From positions 24,995 to 88,994 of the forward strand of contig NZ_BAABJX010000001.1 of assembly GCF_039543525.1 (NCBI RefSeq): a stretch of 64,000 bases of DNA, read 5' to 3'. How positions within the stretch are numbered: the first letter of the stretch is position 1; every line of letters starts with the position of its first letter. The DNA is from Algivirga pacifica (GTDB taxonomy: Bacteria; Bacteroidota; Bacteroidia; Cytophagales; Flammeovirgaceae). A program made the position numbers and the translations under genes. This document shows positions 34,057 through 42,589 of this stretch, in pieces. Below the pieces are notes generated by a model. It was not told where the DNA came from, made no database searches, and worked only from the letters and a program-made list of their open reading frames with translations.

Positions 34057-35316
34057 CGCTTCTGCAAAAATCTCCAGCGCCTCCTCTATCTGCTCCTCCG
34101 TTACCACCAATGGTGGAATCCATCGCAATACATTCTTATAGCTTCCACAGGATAGCAGTAATAATTTTTTCTTCAAGCAAGCCTGTAATACACGAGATGT
34201 TGTCTCAGGATCTGGTTTACCATCAGCTTTTGTAAACTCGGTTCCGACCATCAGGCCTTTGCCTCTTATATCTCCAATCACAGGATATTTCTCCTGTAAT
34301 TTTCTTAAGCCCTCCATCAATTGAGCACCTCTTGCGGCTGCATTCTCTATCAAGCCTTCTTCATAAATCACATCAATGGTCGCACAAGCCGCAGCAGAGG
34401 CGATCGCACTTCCTCCTCCGTAGGTTCCACCGTGAGTTCCTGGTAGCCATTTACTCATAATCTCTTCCGTAGAAGCGATCCCTGAAATAGGTAAGCCACT
34501 TCCCAATCCTTTAGCCATCACAATAATATCAGGCTTTACTTCAGCATGTTCAAAGCAGAAAAGTTTACCTGTTCTACCAAAACCACTTTGCACTTCATCC
34601 AATACCAAAAGAATACCATGCTCATCACAGATCTCTCTTAGTTTTTGTAGGAACTTAGCCGGTGCAGGGGTATAACCACCTTCTCCCAAGATAGGTTCTA
34701 TGATAATTGCTGCCGTTTCCTCCGGTGCTGTTTGTCCTTGGAATAATAAATCCAATTGCTGCAAACAAAAATCTGTCGCCTCATCCTCTGACCATCCATA
34801 GTAATAACTTGCAGGGAAAGGACTGACAAAAACACCTCCCGGAAGGGGTTGGTACTTGTAACGGTACACCGTTTTAGAAGTTGTCATGGCCATAGCCATA
34901 TGCGTTCTGCCATGAAAACTTCCCTGGAATACGATCACATGCTGTCTACCTGTCGCTTGCTTAGCTAACTTGACACAAGCCTCTGTTGCCTCTGCCCCAC
35001 TATTGGCAAAGAAAAAACGATTGATATGCTCCGGTGTAAGGGTATTTAGCTTTTCTGCCAACTTTACAGTTGTAGGAGGAATCACACAGTTCATCTGTCC
35101 AAAAAGCAACTCTGTGGATTGTTGCTGAATAGCTTCTACCACTTTTGGATGGCAATGTCCGGTATTCACTACTCCAATCCCTGAGGTAAAGTCCGTATAG
35201 CGGTTTTCTTCCTCATCATATAAATAAATTCCTTCTCCTTTTACAGGTTGTATATCCGTAAGGTGTGTCCAAACAGGTGAAAGCAGCTCTGTTTGACTTA
35301 ATGTTGCTGTTGTCAT
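34039..35316 (-). CDS. gabT: 4-aminobutyrate aminotransferase (class III)
   Basis: 425 residues. Class III PLP aminotransferase: FTSGIGVVNTGHCHP, FFANSGAEATEACVKLAKQ, FQGSFHGRTH, LVLDEVQSGFGRTGK and the cofactor lysine Lys269 in DIIVMAKGLGSGLPIS. It fits GabT, converting GABA and 2-oxoglutarate to succinate semialdehyde and glutamate, although acetylornithine-type activity cannot be excluded from sequence. It follows the aldehyde dehydrogenase gene by 30 bp, so they are probably co-transcribed. The C-terminus is encoded by heptamer repeats. Confidence 0.83.
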   Translation of the reverse strand: MTTATLSQTELLSPVWTHLTDIQPVKGEGIYLYDEEENRYTDFTSGIGVVNTGHCHPKVVEAIQQQSTELLFGQMNCVIPPTTVKLAEKLNTLTPEHINRFFFANSGAEATEACVKLAKQATGRQHVIVFQGSFHGRTHMAMAMTTSKTVYRYKYQPLPGGVFVSPFPASYYYGWSEDEATDFCLQQLDLLFQGQTAPEETAAIIIEPILGEGGYTPAPAKFLQKLREICDEHGILLVLDEVQSGFGRTGKLFCFEHAEVKPDIIVMAKGLGSGLPISGIASTEEIMSKWLPGTHGGTYGGGSAIASAAACATIDVIYEEGLIENAAARGAQLMEGLRKLQEKYPVIGDIRGKGLMVGTEFTKADGKPDPETTSRVLQACLKKKLLLLSCGSYKNVLRWIPPLVVTEEQIEEALEIFAEAMSNEQ

Positions 35317-35346
35317 TTGTTCTTGAAGTTTTAAAGTGTTGTTTGT

Positions 35347-36834
35347 TTAAAGGGCAGTCCAGATCGCTTTTTCCTGCGTATATAAATCGATGGCACTTTT
35401 GCCCATTTCTTTACCCATACCGCTTTCCTTGAAGCCTCCGAAAGGTACGGCTGCATCAAACATATCATAGCCATTGATCCAGATCGTTCCTGCCTTTACC
35501 TCATTCGCAAAATGATACGCCTGCTTCAGGTCTCTACTCCAAATCGCCGCTGCCAATCCATAAGGGGTATTATTGGCTCTATGGATAATCTCTTCTAGAT
35601 TATCAAAAGAAGATACTGCCGCTACCGGACCAAATATTTCTTCTTTAGCAATCGATAGTTCATCATTTTGGTGTGCAAAAATCGTCGGTGGCAAGAAATA
35701 CCCATCGGCTAATGCTCCTTCTACTCGTGCTCCTCCTAGTAATAACTCAGCACCCTCTTCCTTTCCTTTCACGATATATTCACTGACACGATGAAGTTGT
35801 TGCTCGCTGATCATTGGTCCCAGATCAGGATTCTCCAATCCATTCCCTATGGTTAATTGAGAAGCTTTTTGAATTAGCCCTTCCAATACCTGATCATAGA
35901 TTTCTTTTTGGATATATAATCTGGAACCAAGCGTACACTCCTGCCCGGAGTTATAGAAACTACACCAATGTACACTTTCCAGTACCTGCTCCAAATCGGC
36001 ATCTTTCATAATCACATTTGGGGACTTACCACCCAGTTCAAGGCTTACTTTCTTCAGGTTACTCTTGGCCGCCGTCTCCATAATTCTCCTACCCACTGCA
36101 GTTGATCCAGTAAAGCTTACCTTATCCACATCCATATGGGCACAAATTGCTTCTCCTGTTGGTAATCCTGGCCCTGTTACCACATTCACCACCCCTGCTG
36201 GAAACCCTGCCTCTGTCACTAATTTCCCAAGATATAAAGCAGTCAAGGGTGTTTGCTCCGCCGGCTTCAAAATACAAGTATTTCCACAAGCCAAGGCAGG
36301 TGCCAATTTCCAGGCAGCCATCATAATCGGAAAGTTCCAAGGTACAATCAGTCCTACTACACCCAGTGCTTCTCTACGGGTAAAAGCCATACGGTTGCCT
36401 GCTACTGGAAGGGTATTCCCTTCTATTTTAGTAGGCCAACCAGCATAATAGCGGAAGTGAGCAATGGCGCTATCTACATCATAAGCAGCTTTCTCCAAAG
36501 GTTTTCCATTATCCAAACACTCCAGTTCCATCAATACCTGCTTATCCCTTTCCATCAAATCTGCCAAGGTCCACATTAATTGAGCCTTCTCTGCTGGGGC
36601 AGTATATTTCCACTCTTGCTCAAAGACGGTACGGGCTGCCTTTACGGCCTGATCAACATCCTCTGCAGAGGCAATGGGAATCTCTGCGATAACGGTTCCA
36701 TTGGCTGGGTTGACAGTGGGGCAAGTCTGGGCATCTTTGGCAGCTACCCACTCTCCGTTGACCAGCATCTTTTGGGGAGACTCCAGAAAACGCAAAGTTT
36801 TTTCCTGAAGTTTGGTTGTAATTTCTGAAAGCAT
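35347..36834 (-). CDS. NAD-dependent aldehyde dehydrogenase
   Basis: 495 residues, ALDH superfamily. VPWNFPIMMAAWKLAPAL, LKPAEQTPLTALYLGKL, FTGSTAVGRR, LELGGKSPNVIMKDAD (general base Glu267) and NSGQECTLGSRLY (nucleophile Cys300) are intact. PYGLAAAIWSRDL and INGYDMFDAAVPFGGFKESG resemble betaine-aldehyde/phenylacetaldehyde-type enzymes. In this context, upstream of gabT, the best guess is 4-aminobutanal (or the gamma-glutamyl form) to GABA. The substrate is inferred from neighbours, not seen in sequence. Confidence 0.83.
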   Translation of the reverse strand: MLSEITTKLQEKTLRFLESPQKMLVNGEWVAAKDAQTCPTVNPANGTVIAEIPIASAEDVDQAVKAARTVFEQEWKYTAPAEKAQLMWTLADLMERDKQVLMELECLDNGKPLEKAAYDVDSAIAHFRYYAGWPTKIEGNTLPVAGNRMAFTRREALGVVGLIVPWNFPIMMAAWKLAPALACGNTCILKPAEQTPLTALYLGKLVTEAGFPAGVVNVVTGPGLPTGEAICAHMDVDKVSFTGSTAVGRRIMETAAKSNLKKVSLELGGKSPNVIMKDADLEQVLESVHWCSFYNSGQECTLGSRLYIQKEIYDQVLEGLIQKASQLTIGNGLENPDLGPMISEQQLHRVSEYIVKGKEEGAELLLGGARVEGALADGYFLPPTIFAHQNDELSIAKEEIFGPVAAVSSFDNLEEIIHRANNTPYGLAAAIWSRDLKQAYHFANEVKAGTIWINGYDMFDAAVPFGGFKESGMGKEMGKSAIDLYTQEKAIWTAL

Positions 36835-36861
36835 CTCTTATGTATAGTTTTGAAGTTTATA

Positions 36862-37049
36862 GTTGAGGCGACTTACGTCGCTGGTTGAGTGGCACTCCGT
36901 GCCGTTGAGTAGCCCTTCGGGCTGTTGAGAAAGAGCAGTACTACAAAATCTCAACATACGAAGCCTACACCATGTAATGGCTCAACGGAGCGAAGCTCCA
37001 CTCAACGGCACGGAGTGCCACTCAACCAGCGGCATAAGCCGCCTCAACT
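36862..37049. repeat. Composite palindrome, family D (GTTGAG type)
   Basis: GTTGAG separators alternate with mini-hairpins: GGCACTCCGTGCC and AGCCC-TTC-GGGCT on the left; GGAGC-GAA-GCTCC, GGCAC-GGA-GTGCC and GCGGC-ATAA-GCCGC on the right with CTCAAC separators. The arms pair overall, but the modules differ in number between arms. Confidence 0.75.
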
Positions 37050-37088
37050 GTCCGTTGTTTATTCAAACTTAATTAAACGGTATAATAC

Positions 37089-38354
37089 TCACCCCAACTT
37101 CTGGGCTGTATTAAGCACAGCATGCAATAGAACATCAGTTCCGTCAATCACATCCTGTTTCTTGGCACTCTCCAGTTCGTTATGACTTAGCCCATCTTTA
37201 CAAGGAATAAAAATCATACTGGTAGGTACTACCCTGGAAATATATACGGAATCATGTCCGGCACCACTCACCATTTCCATCGCAGAAACGCCTAAGTGCT
37301 TCGTAGCTTCCCGTACTGCAGCTATACAGTTTTCATCAAAGGCTACCGGAGCGGAATACCAGATTTCATCTACTTCAGCCTCTAGCTCTGTACGTTGCAC
37401 ATGACCTTGGACGATGTCTCTAAACTTGTGATCCATTTCTGCAAGGGTATCGGTATCGGGATGTCTTAAATCTACTGCGATTGTGACATGGGCAGGCACT
37501 GTATTGCGTACTCCCGGAGTAGCTTTTAGCTCTCCAATAGTTACTCGGGCATGAGGGGCAAACTCATCAGCCAAAGCATATAATTCTTGTAATATATCAA
37601 TAGCTCCCTTTACGGGATCTTTTCGCATTTCCATTGGGGAGGGACCTGCATGGGTTTCTTTTCCTTTTACAGTAAGGTCATACCAACGGATACCTTGTAC
37701 CCCTGTCACAACTCCTACAGACTTTTCTTCAGCTTCGAGGATCGGTCCTTGCTCGATATGCACCTCAAAAGCCGCTGCATACGAACGTCCTCCTACAGGT
37801 TGTTCTCCTAAAAAATTGATGGACTCCAAGGCCTCTTTCAAAGTAATTCCTTCCTTATCCTGACGACTATATGCATACTCTAAGGTAAATGCTCCAGCAT
37901 ATACTCCAGAGCCAATCATAGCCGGAGCAAAGCGAGCGCCTTCCTCATTCGTCCAGGAAACTACCTCAATAGGTGCTTCAGTCTCTATATGGTAATCATT
38001 TAATGTTTGGATTACTTCTAGTCCTGCTAATACTCCGTATACTCCATCGTACTTTCCTCCAGTAGGCTGACTATCCAGATGGCTACCAATCAATATAGCA
38101 GGAAGGTCATTGTTCTTCCCCGGTCGGCGGGCAAAGATATTCCCCATCTGATCCACCTCAATAGAGCACCCTGCTTCCTTGCACCAATGTATAAACAGCT
38201 CTCTTCCTTGTCGATCTTCCTCGGTAAGCGTTACACGACACACCCCTCCTTTAGGGGTTCCACCTATTTGGGCTATCTCCATCAACTGTCTCCAGTGACG
38301 TTCACCATTTACTCTAAGAGTTGATGGTACTGCAATGGTCGTTTTTGGTTCCAT
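37089..38354 (-). CDS. M20-family amidase, hydantoinase/carbamoylase type
   Basis: 421 residues from the ATG at 38354 (MEPKTTIAVPSTLRVNG); a longer frame from 38468 runs into a composite palindrome. Metal-ligand motifs: IGSHLDSQPTGGKYDGVYG (His and Asp), SWTNEEGARFAP (Glu-Glu), AFEVHIEQGPIL, and GAGHDSVYISR. The family (N-carbamoyl-L-amino acid hydrolase, ureidopropionase, allantoate amidohydrolase) removes a carbamoyl group from amines or amino acids. Next to an agmatine deiminase-like gene, a natural substrate would be N-carbamoylputrescine, a job usually done by the unrelated AguB nitrilase. That is inference. Confidence 0.78.
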   Translation of the reverse strand: MEPKTTIAVPSTLRVNGERHWRQLMEIAQIGGTPKGGVCRVTLTEEDRQGRELFIHWCKEAGCSIEVDQMGNIFARRPGKNNDLPAILIGSHLDSQPTGGKYDGVYGVLAGLEVIQTLNDYHIETEAPIEVVSWTNEEGARFAPAMIGSGVYAGAFTLEYAYSRQDKEGITLKEALESINFLGEQPVGGRSYAAAFEVHIEQGPILEAEEKSVGVVTGVQGIRWYDLTVKGKETHAGPSPMEMRKDPVKGAIDILQELYALADEFAPHARVTIGELKATPGVRNTVPAHVTIAVDLRHPDTDTLAEMDHKFRDIVQGHVQRTELEAEVDEIWYSAPVAFDENCIAAVREATKHLGVSAMEMVSGAGHDSVYISRVVPTSMIFIPCKDGLSHNELESAKKQDVIDGTDVLLHAVLNTAQKLG

Positions 38355-38448
38355 TTCCAAAAAGTTTTTAAGGTCAAAAATAGGATCAAGCTTTTGTTCA
38401 AGCTTAATCTTTATAGTGAGACCAATGCAATACCAATGAGCATCTTCT

Positions 38449-38604
38449 GTTGAATCGTTGAATTTCACCTTCGATGAGTTGAATTGAGCTTCGCTCGTTG
38501 ATTCGAGTTGAATTGTTTGTTGAAATATTTAATCGTATTCAATCAACAGTGCAACTCGATTCAACGATTCAACCAGCAGCGTAAGATGCCTCAACGATTC
38601 AACC
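38449..38604. repeat. Composite palindrome, family C, variant
   Basis: Left arm: TTGAATCGTTGAATT, TCACC-TTC-GATGA, GAGC-TTC-GCTC, GTTGATTCGAGTTGAA. Right arm: CAACTCGATTCAACGATTCA, a GTAAGATGCC stretch, then TCAACGATTCAACC. It ends 5 bp from the lrp stop. Confidence 0.7.
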
Positions 38605-38608
38605 GTTG

Positions 38609-39127
38609 TTAAGAATGTTGTACCTCTACCTCCTTGGTTTCAGCCTTCTCGGTAAATACTCTTCCTACATCATGTGACGCCCACTTCAGTACCTGAAAAT
38701 ATACTGTAGTATGGGTATCATGTACGCCGTCAATGGTATTGATGGACTCATGCATTAAAGTCATTAAATGTTTATTGTCCTTACACTGAAGGTTGATCTC
38801 CAAATCATGATCTCCCGAAGTGTAGGCCAAGAATGATATCTCGTCAATATTTAATAGTGCCTCAGCAACTGCATCTAGCTTAGAAATCGGTTTTACATCT
38901 ACCGTCACTCGAGCATACGCATTAAAGCCAGCCTTCACGGGGTCTGTCCAACCGATAATATGTAGTACATTTTCCTGTACCAGCTTATTGTAACGGTTTC
39001 TTACCGTACCTACCGATACGCCCATTTCCTCGGCTATATCTGTAAAGGATTTTCGTCCGTCCTCTTGTAAATGTGCCAGGATTGAAAAATCCAGGCTATC
39101 TAATGAAATACTTGTTCCTTGTTCCAC
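38609..39127 (-). CDS. Lrp/AsnC-family transcriptional regulator
   Basis: 172 residues. N-terminal helix-turn-helix: LDFSILAHLQEDGRKSFTDI followed by AEEMGVSVGTVRNRYNKL. C-terminal RAM/AsnC ligand-binding domain with DHDLEINLQCKD and DGVHDTHTTVYFQ. Lrp-type regulators sense amino acids or related metabolites and bind as octamers or dimers. It is divergent from the omega-aminotransferase gene and heads the minus-strand catabolic series, so it probably controls the amine/GABA genes on both sides. Confidence 0.88.
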   Translation of the reverse strand: MEQGTSISLDSLDFSILAHLQEDGRKSFTDIAEEMGVSVGTVRNRYNKLVQENVLHIIGWTDPVKAGFNAYARVTVDVKPISKLDAVAEALLNIDEISFLAYTSGDHDLEINLQCKDNKHLMTLMHESINTIDGVHDTHTTVYFQVLKWASHDVGRVFTEKAETKEVEVQHS

Positions 39128-39510
39128 AGCAATAATTCATTTGGTCATTTGTAAATATATGTCAATAGCTATTCTATAAAGAGTATAAAACCCTGGGAAT
39201 ACCTCACACACATTATAAAATTTGAAAAACGTGAATTGAATAGATTTTTCAAAGATACCAAAAAGAAATAATACTGTATTTTCCCTAATGAATCCCTCAA
39301 TACATTATTGCATTATTTTCAATCAATGTTAGATGTCAACACCTTTCTTTATTATATTTTAGAAAACATCCTATGTACCAGTATTCATTATTACTTTAAT
39401 TAAACTTTATATTTTCTCAATAGATTACAAATTTTTGATTCCGTACTCATATAAAAGAGTAAAAGCAGAAAATAAGACTATTTTTTTGACAAAAATATAA
39501 ATAATTAATT

Positions 39511-39559
39511 AAAGTGTGTATATTTTGCAAAATAAATACTTTAAAATACACTTTTTGCA
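39511..39559. promoter_or_regulatory. Possible Lrp operator upstream of the omega-aminotransferase gene
   Basis: AAAGTGTGTATATTTT at 39511 is an imperfect inverted copy of AAAATACACTTTT at 39544, and TGCAAAA at 39526 pairs with TTTTTGCA at 39552. The AT-rich dyad 30-80 bp before the start codon, opposite an lrp gene, is where an Lrp site would be expected. No start site or box is proven. Confidence 0.35.
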
Positions 39560-39589
39560 CTGAACACACCTTTAATCCCTTGATAAAGC

Positions 39590-40996
39590 ATGGTAACACA
39601 AGAAGCTACACAAAATCAGACAAAACAGGCTTGGGAAAAAGATAAAGCACATATCATACATCCCTACGCTAACTTTGAAAAATTTGCAGAAGAAGGCTCT
39701 GTAATTTATGCAGAAGGACATCAGCACTGGATTTATGACGCCGATGGTAACCGTTATTTGGATGGTATTGCGGGTCTATGGTGCGTAAACGCAGGTCATG
39801 GAAGAGAAGACATCGCTGCAACAATGGCAGAGCAAGCCAAAAAAATGGCTTACTATAATACTTTTGAAGATGCTTCTTCTATCCCTGCCTCTGAACTGGC
39901 TGCTGAATTAGCTCGTCTTTCACCGGGTTCCCTTAACCATGTCTTCTTTGGCACGGGTGGCTCCATGGCCAACGATACGGCGATCAAAATGGCCCACTAT
40001 TATTTTAACCTAAAGGGAATGCCCAAGAAGAAAAAGGTGATCTCCAGAGACCTCGCTTATCATGGCAGTACTTTCCTTGCTCACACCTTAACGGGGATTG
40101 CCTCTACACAAATAGGGTTTGACCTTGTAAAAGACTTAGTACATTACGTTTCAGCTCCTTATACGTATAGACGTCCTGAAGGAATGGATGAAGCACAATT
40201 CTGTGACTTCCTTATTCAGGAGTTAGAAGAAAAAATCATTGCCTTAAACCCTGAAGAAGTGGCTTGTTTTATCGCAGAGCCTATATTGGGTGCTGGAGGA
40301 GTATTAGTCCCTCCTAAAGGGTATCATAAAAGAAGCTGGGAGCTGTGTAAGAAATATGATATTCTTTATATTTCTGATGAGGTGGTTACAGCCTTTGGAC
40401 GCTTGGGCCATATGGTTACCTCCAAGGATATGTTCGAGGTAGAACCGGACATGCTAGTAATGGCAAAGGGTATTTCCTCTGGTTATATCCCATTGGGAGC
40501 TACTATGGTTTCTGATGAAATCTATGAGGTCATCAGCCAACCAAAAAAGGCCAATCCTTATTTTTCGCATGGCTTTACCTATTCCGGACATGCACTGGCT
40601 TGTGCTGTTGGGTTAAAAAACATTCAAATTCTGGAAGAAGAAGGGTTCTGTCAGCACGTACAACAATGGGGACCTTATTTCGAGCAACAGCTTAAAACAC
40701 TGGAAGACCTTCCTATCGTGGGTGATATTCGAGGTAGTCACTATATGCTATGTATTGAAAACGTTGCCAACAAAGCGACTAAAGAAGGGTTTGGTGACGA
40801 AGTAGCTATTGCCAAGCGTATCTATCACCACGCCAAGAATAGAGGATTGATTATTCGTCCTATTGGACCTTTGAATGTGCTTTCTCCTCCTTTGACGTAT
40901 GATAAAGCAGCTATTGACGAAACTGTCGACATTCTAAGAAGCAGTATCAAAGCGACGATGGATGATTTGGTGAGGGAGAATATTTGGAATATATAA
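39590..40996 (+). CDS. Omega-amino acid/diamine aminotransferase (class III)
   Basis: 468 residues. GIAGLWCVNAGHGREDIAAT, VFFGTGGSMANDTAIKMAHY, SRDLAYHGSTFLAHTLTG, FIAEPILGAGGVLVPP, ISDEVVTAFGRLGHM and PLP lysine Lys293 in MLVMAKGISSGYIPLGA match omega-aminotransferases of the beta-alanine:pyruvate / putrescine group. It likely moves the terminal amino group of putrescine, GABA or beta-alanine to pyruvate. Directly followed (75 bp, with a REP in the gap) by the deiminase gene and then NhaC, a probable operon. Confidence 0.83.
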   Translation: MVTQEATQNQTKQAWEKDKAHIIHPYANFEKFAEEGSVIYAEGHQHWIYDADGNRYLDGIAGLWCVNAGHGREDIAATMAEQAKKMAYYNTFEDASSIPASELAAELARLSPGSLNHVFFGTGGSMANDTAIKMAHYYFNLKGMPKKKKVISRDLAYHGSTFLAHTLTGIASTQIGFDLVKDLVHYVSAPYTYRRPEGMDEAQFCDFLIQELEEKIIALNPEEVACFIAEPILGAGGVLVPPKGYHKRSWELCKKYDILYISDEVVTAFGRLGHMVTSKDMFEVEPDMLVMAKGISSGYIPLGATMVSDEIYEVISQPKKANPYFSHGFTYSGHALACAVGLKNIQILEEEGFCQHVQQWGPYFEQQLKTLEDLPIVGDIRGSHYMLCIENVANKATKEGFGDEVAIAKRIYHHAKNRGLIIRPIGPLNVLSPPLTYDKAAIDETVDILRSSIKATMDDLVRENIWNI

Positions 40997-41017
40997 AGTC
41001 AGGAGCGATCATAATTA

Positions 41018-41040
41018 AGGGCGATCACAAGGGTCGCCCC
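41018..41040. repeat. REP hairpin inside the aminotransferase-deiminase gap
   Basis: Arms GGGCGATC and GGTCGCCC with loop ACAAG, one G-T wobble pair. It lies between two genes of a likely operon, where a REP could protect the upstream mRNA part from 3' decay. Confidence 0.75.
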
Positions 41041-41070
41041 TGCGTTGAACTTCAACACAATTCATATACT

Positions 41071-42405
41071 ATGACTAACAGAGCAAGCAAAAGCTGGCCG
41101 ATATTGTGGGCTACCCTCTCCTTGAGTGGTGTACTCTTCCAATGTCAGGCTCCCAGTACTAAAAGCGTTACGCAGGAAACTGCCACAGAAACCCCAAAAG
41201 TATATCGACAAGCTGCCGAGTTTGAAGAGCAAAAAGGGGTGTGGCTTATCTGGCCTCCTGCCGAGCACAAACAAGGATACTCCAATAAAGCTGTTACGCT
41301 AAAGATTATCGAGCAATTAATCAATCACACTTCTGTAACGGTATCTTGTGCCAATGATTCTCTTTATCAAGATGCTCAGAAACATATCAAGCAGCAATTT
41401 CCTGAGGCTTCTATTGAGATCACCAAAGTTCCTTCTGTAGAACTATGGGCCAGAGATATGGGACCTGTTATTGTGGAAGGAGAAAATGGAGAGCATATCA
41501 TGGCTGACTTCAACTTTGATGCTTGGGGGTATTCAGACTCTACTGATAAGGATACCCAAATCGAAGAACAATTTGATGTCGCTATTGCAAAAAAGCTAAA
41601 CCTTCCGGTGATCTCCACCCCTATGATTAGTGAAGGAGGTGACCGGGAAGTAAATGGTAAAGGAACACTCCTGACGGTAGAGACGGTAGAGCAAGGGCGT
41701 AACCCATCCATGAGCAAAACCGAAATGGAGGCCGAATTCAAGCGTATGCTAGGGGTTTCCAACGTTATTTGGCTCAAACAAGGGCTAAAAGAAGACGACC
41801 ATACTTTCTTGGGACCAATTGAAGCGGAAGAGGGCTTGAAGGCTTATACGGTAATCACTACGAATGGCCATATCGATGAGTTTTGTCGTTTTGTCAATGA
41901 CTCTACCGTACTGCTCGCAGAGGTAGATCCTGAAGACCTGCATGACCCTATTGCTAAGGAGAACCACCGTCGCATGGAGGAAAACTATCAAATCCTAAAA
42001 AATGCGACAGACCAGGACGGAAAACCTTTGCGCATCGTACGTATGCCACTACCTAAAACTATTTTGGCTAAAATGCAGCCGGGAGATCCTGTCTACGACT
42101 ATATCAGTACACTAGATTATCAAGATGGGTCTACGTTCCCTCAAGGCGAAGAAATCCATGTAGTCGCCGCAGCTAGTTACCTCAACTTCCTGATCAGCAA
42201 CGAGGTGGTGATTGGACAAAAATACTGGAAAGAAGGAATGGACACAGCTATCAAAGAAAGAGATGCACAAGCGAAAGCTGTTTTGGAAAGTGTATTTCCT
42301 GATCGCCAAGTCATCATGCTGGATGCCTTATCCATTAACTTAGGTGGTGGAGGTATTCACTGTATCAGCATGCAGCTCCCTGCTGCTAGACCTACTGCAC
42401 TATAA
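41071..42405 (+). CDS. Exported agmatine deiminase / peptidylarginine deiminase-family protein
   Basis: 444 residues from the ATG at 41071 (MTNRASKSWPILWATL). The longer frame from 40984 would overlap the previous gene and translate the REP. The N-terminus is a signal sequence with a Cys at VLFQCQA, though the lipobox is not canonical. Guanidino-group modifying motifs: ELWARDMGPVIV, ISEGGDREVNGKGTL, NGHIDEFCRFV (His) and GGGGIHCISMQLP with the catalytic Cys near the C-terminus. Family members turn agmatine into N-carbamoylputrescine or arginine into citrulline. Being exported is unusual for a metabolic agmatine deiminase and resembles the Porphyromonas enzyme. Confidence 0.8.
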   Translation: MTNRASKSWPILWATLSLSGVLFQCQAPSTKSVTQETATETPKVYRQAAEFEEQKGVWLIWPPAEHKQGYSNKAVTLKIIEQLINHTSVTVSCANDSLYQDAQKHIKQQFPEASIEITKVPSVELWARDMGPVIVEGENGEHIMADFNFDAWGYSDSTDKDTQIEEQFDVAIAKKLNLPVISTPMISEGGDREVNGKGTLLTVETVEQGRNPSMSKTEMEAEFKRMLGVSNVIWLKQGLKEDDHTFLGPIEAEEGLKAYTVITTNGHIDEFCRFVNDSTVLLAEVDPEDLHDPIAKENHRRMEENYQILKNATDQDGKPLRIVRMPLPKTILAKMQPGDPVYDYISTLDYQDGSTFPQGEEIHVVAAASYLNFLISNEVVIGQKYWKEGMDTAIKERDAQAKAVLESVFPDRQVIMLDALSINLGGGGIHCISMQLPAARPTAL

Positions 42406-42427
42406 ATTACTGCTTAGACATTTTTTT

Positions 42428-42541
42428 GTTCATGTTGTTTAATTGAGCTTCGCTCGTTCATGATGTTTAGTTGAAAAAAAAATAAAACAACTAAACATCA
42501 TGAATGCAATTGCAGAGCAATTGCAATTAAACATCATGAAC
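42428..42541. repeat. Composite palindrome, family B, with swapped core
   Basis: The left arm is the standard unit (GTTCATGTTGTTTAATTGAG, core GAGC-TTC-GCTC). In the right arm the core is replaced by TGCAATTGC-AGA-GCAATTGCA while the outer separators are unchanged. So one mini-hairpin has been exchanged on one arm only. Confidence 0.8.
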
Positions 42542-42589
42542 AACCACTAAGCTGCTTTCATTTTTTGATAAAACAATACCCAACTACAT

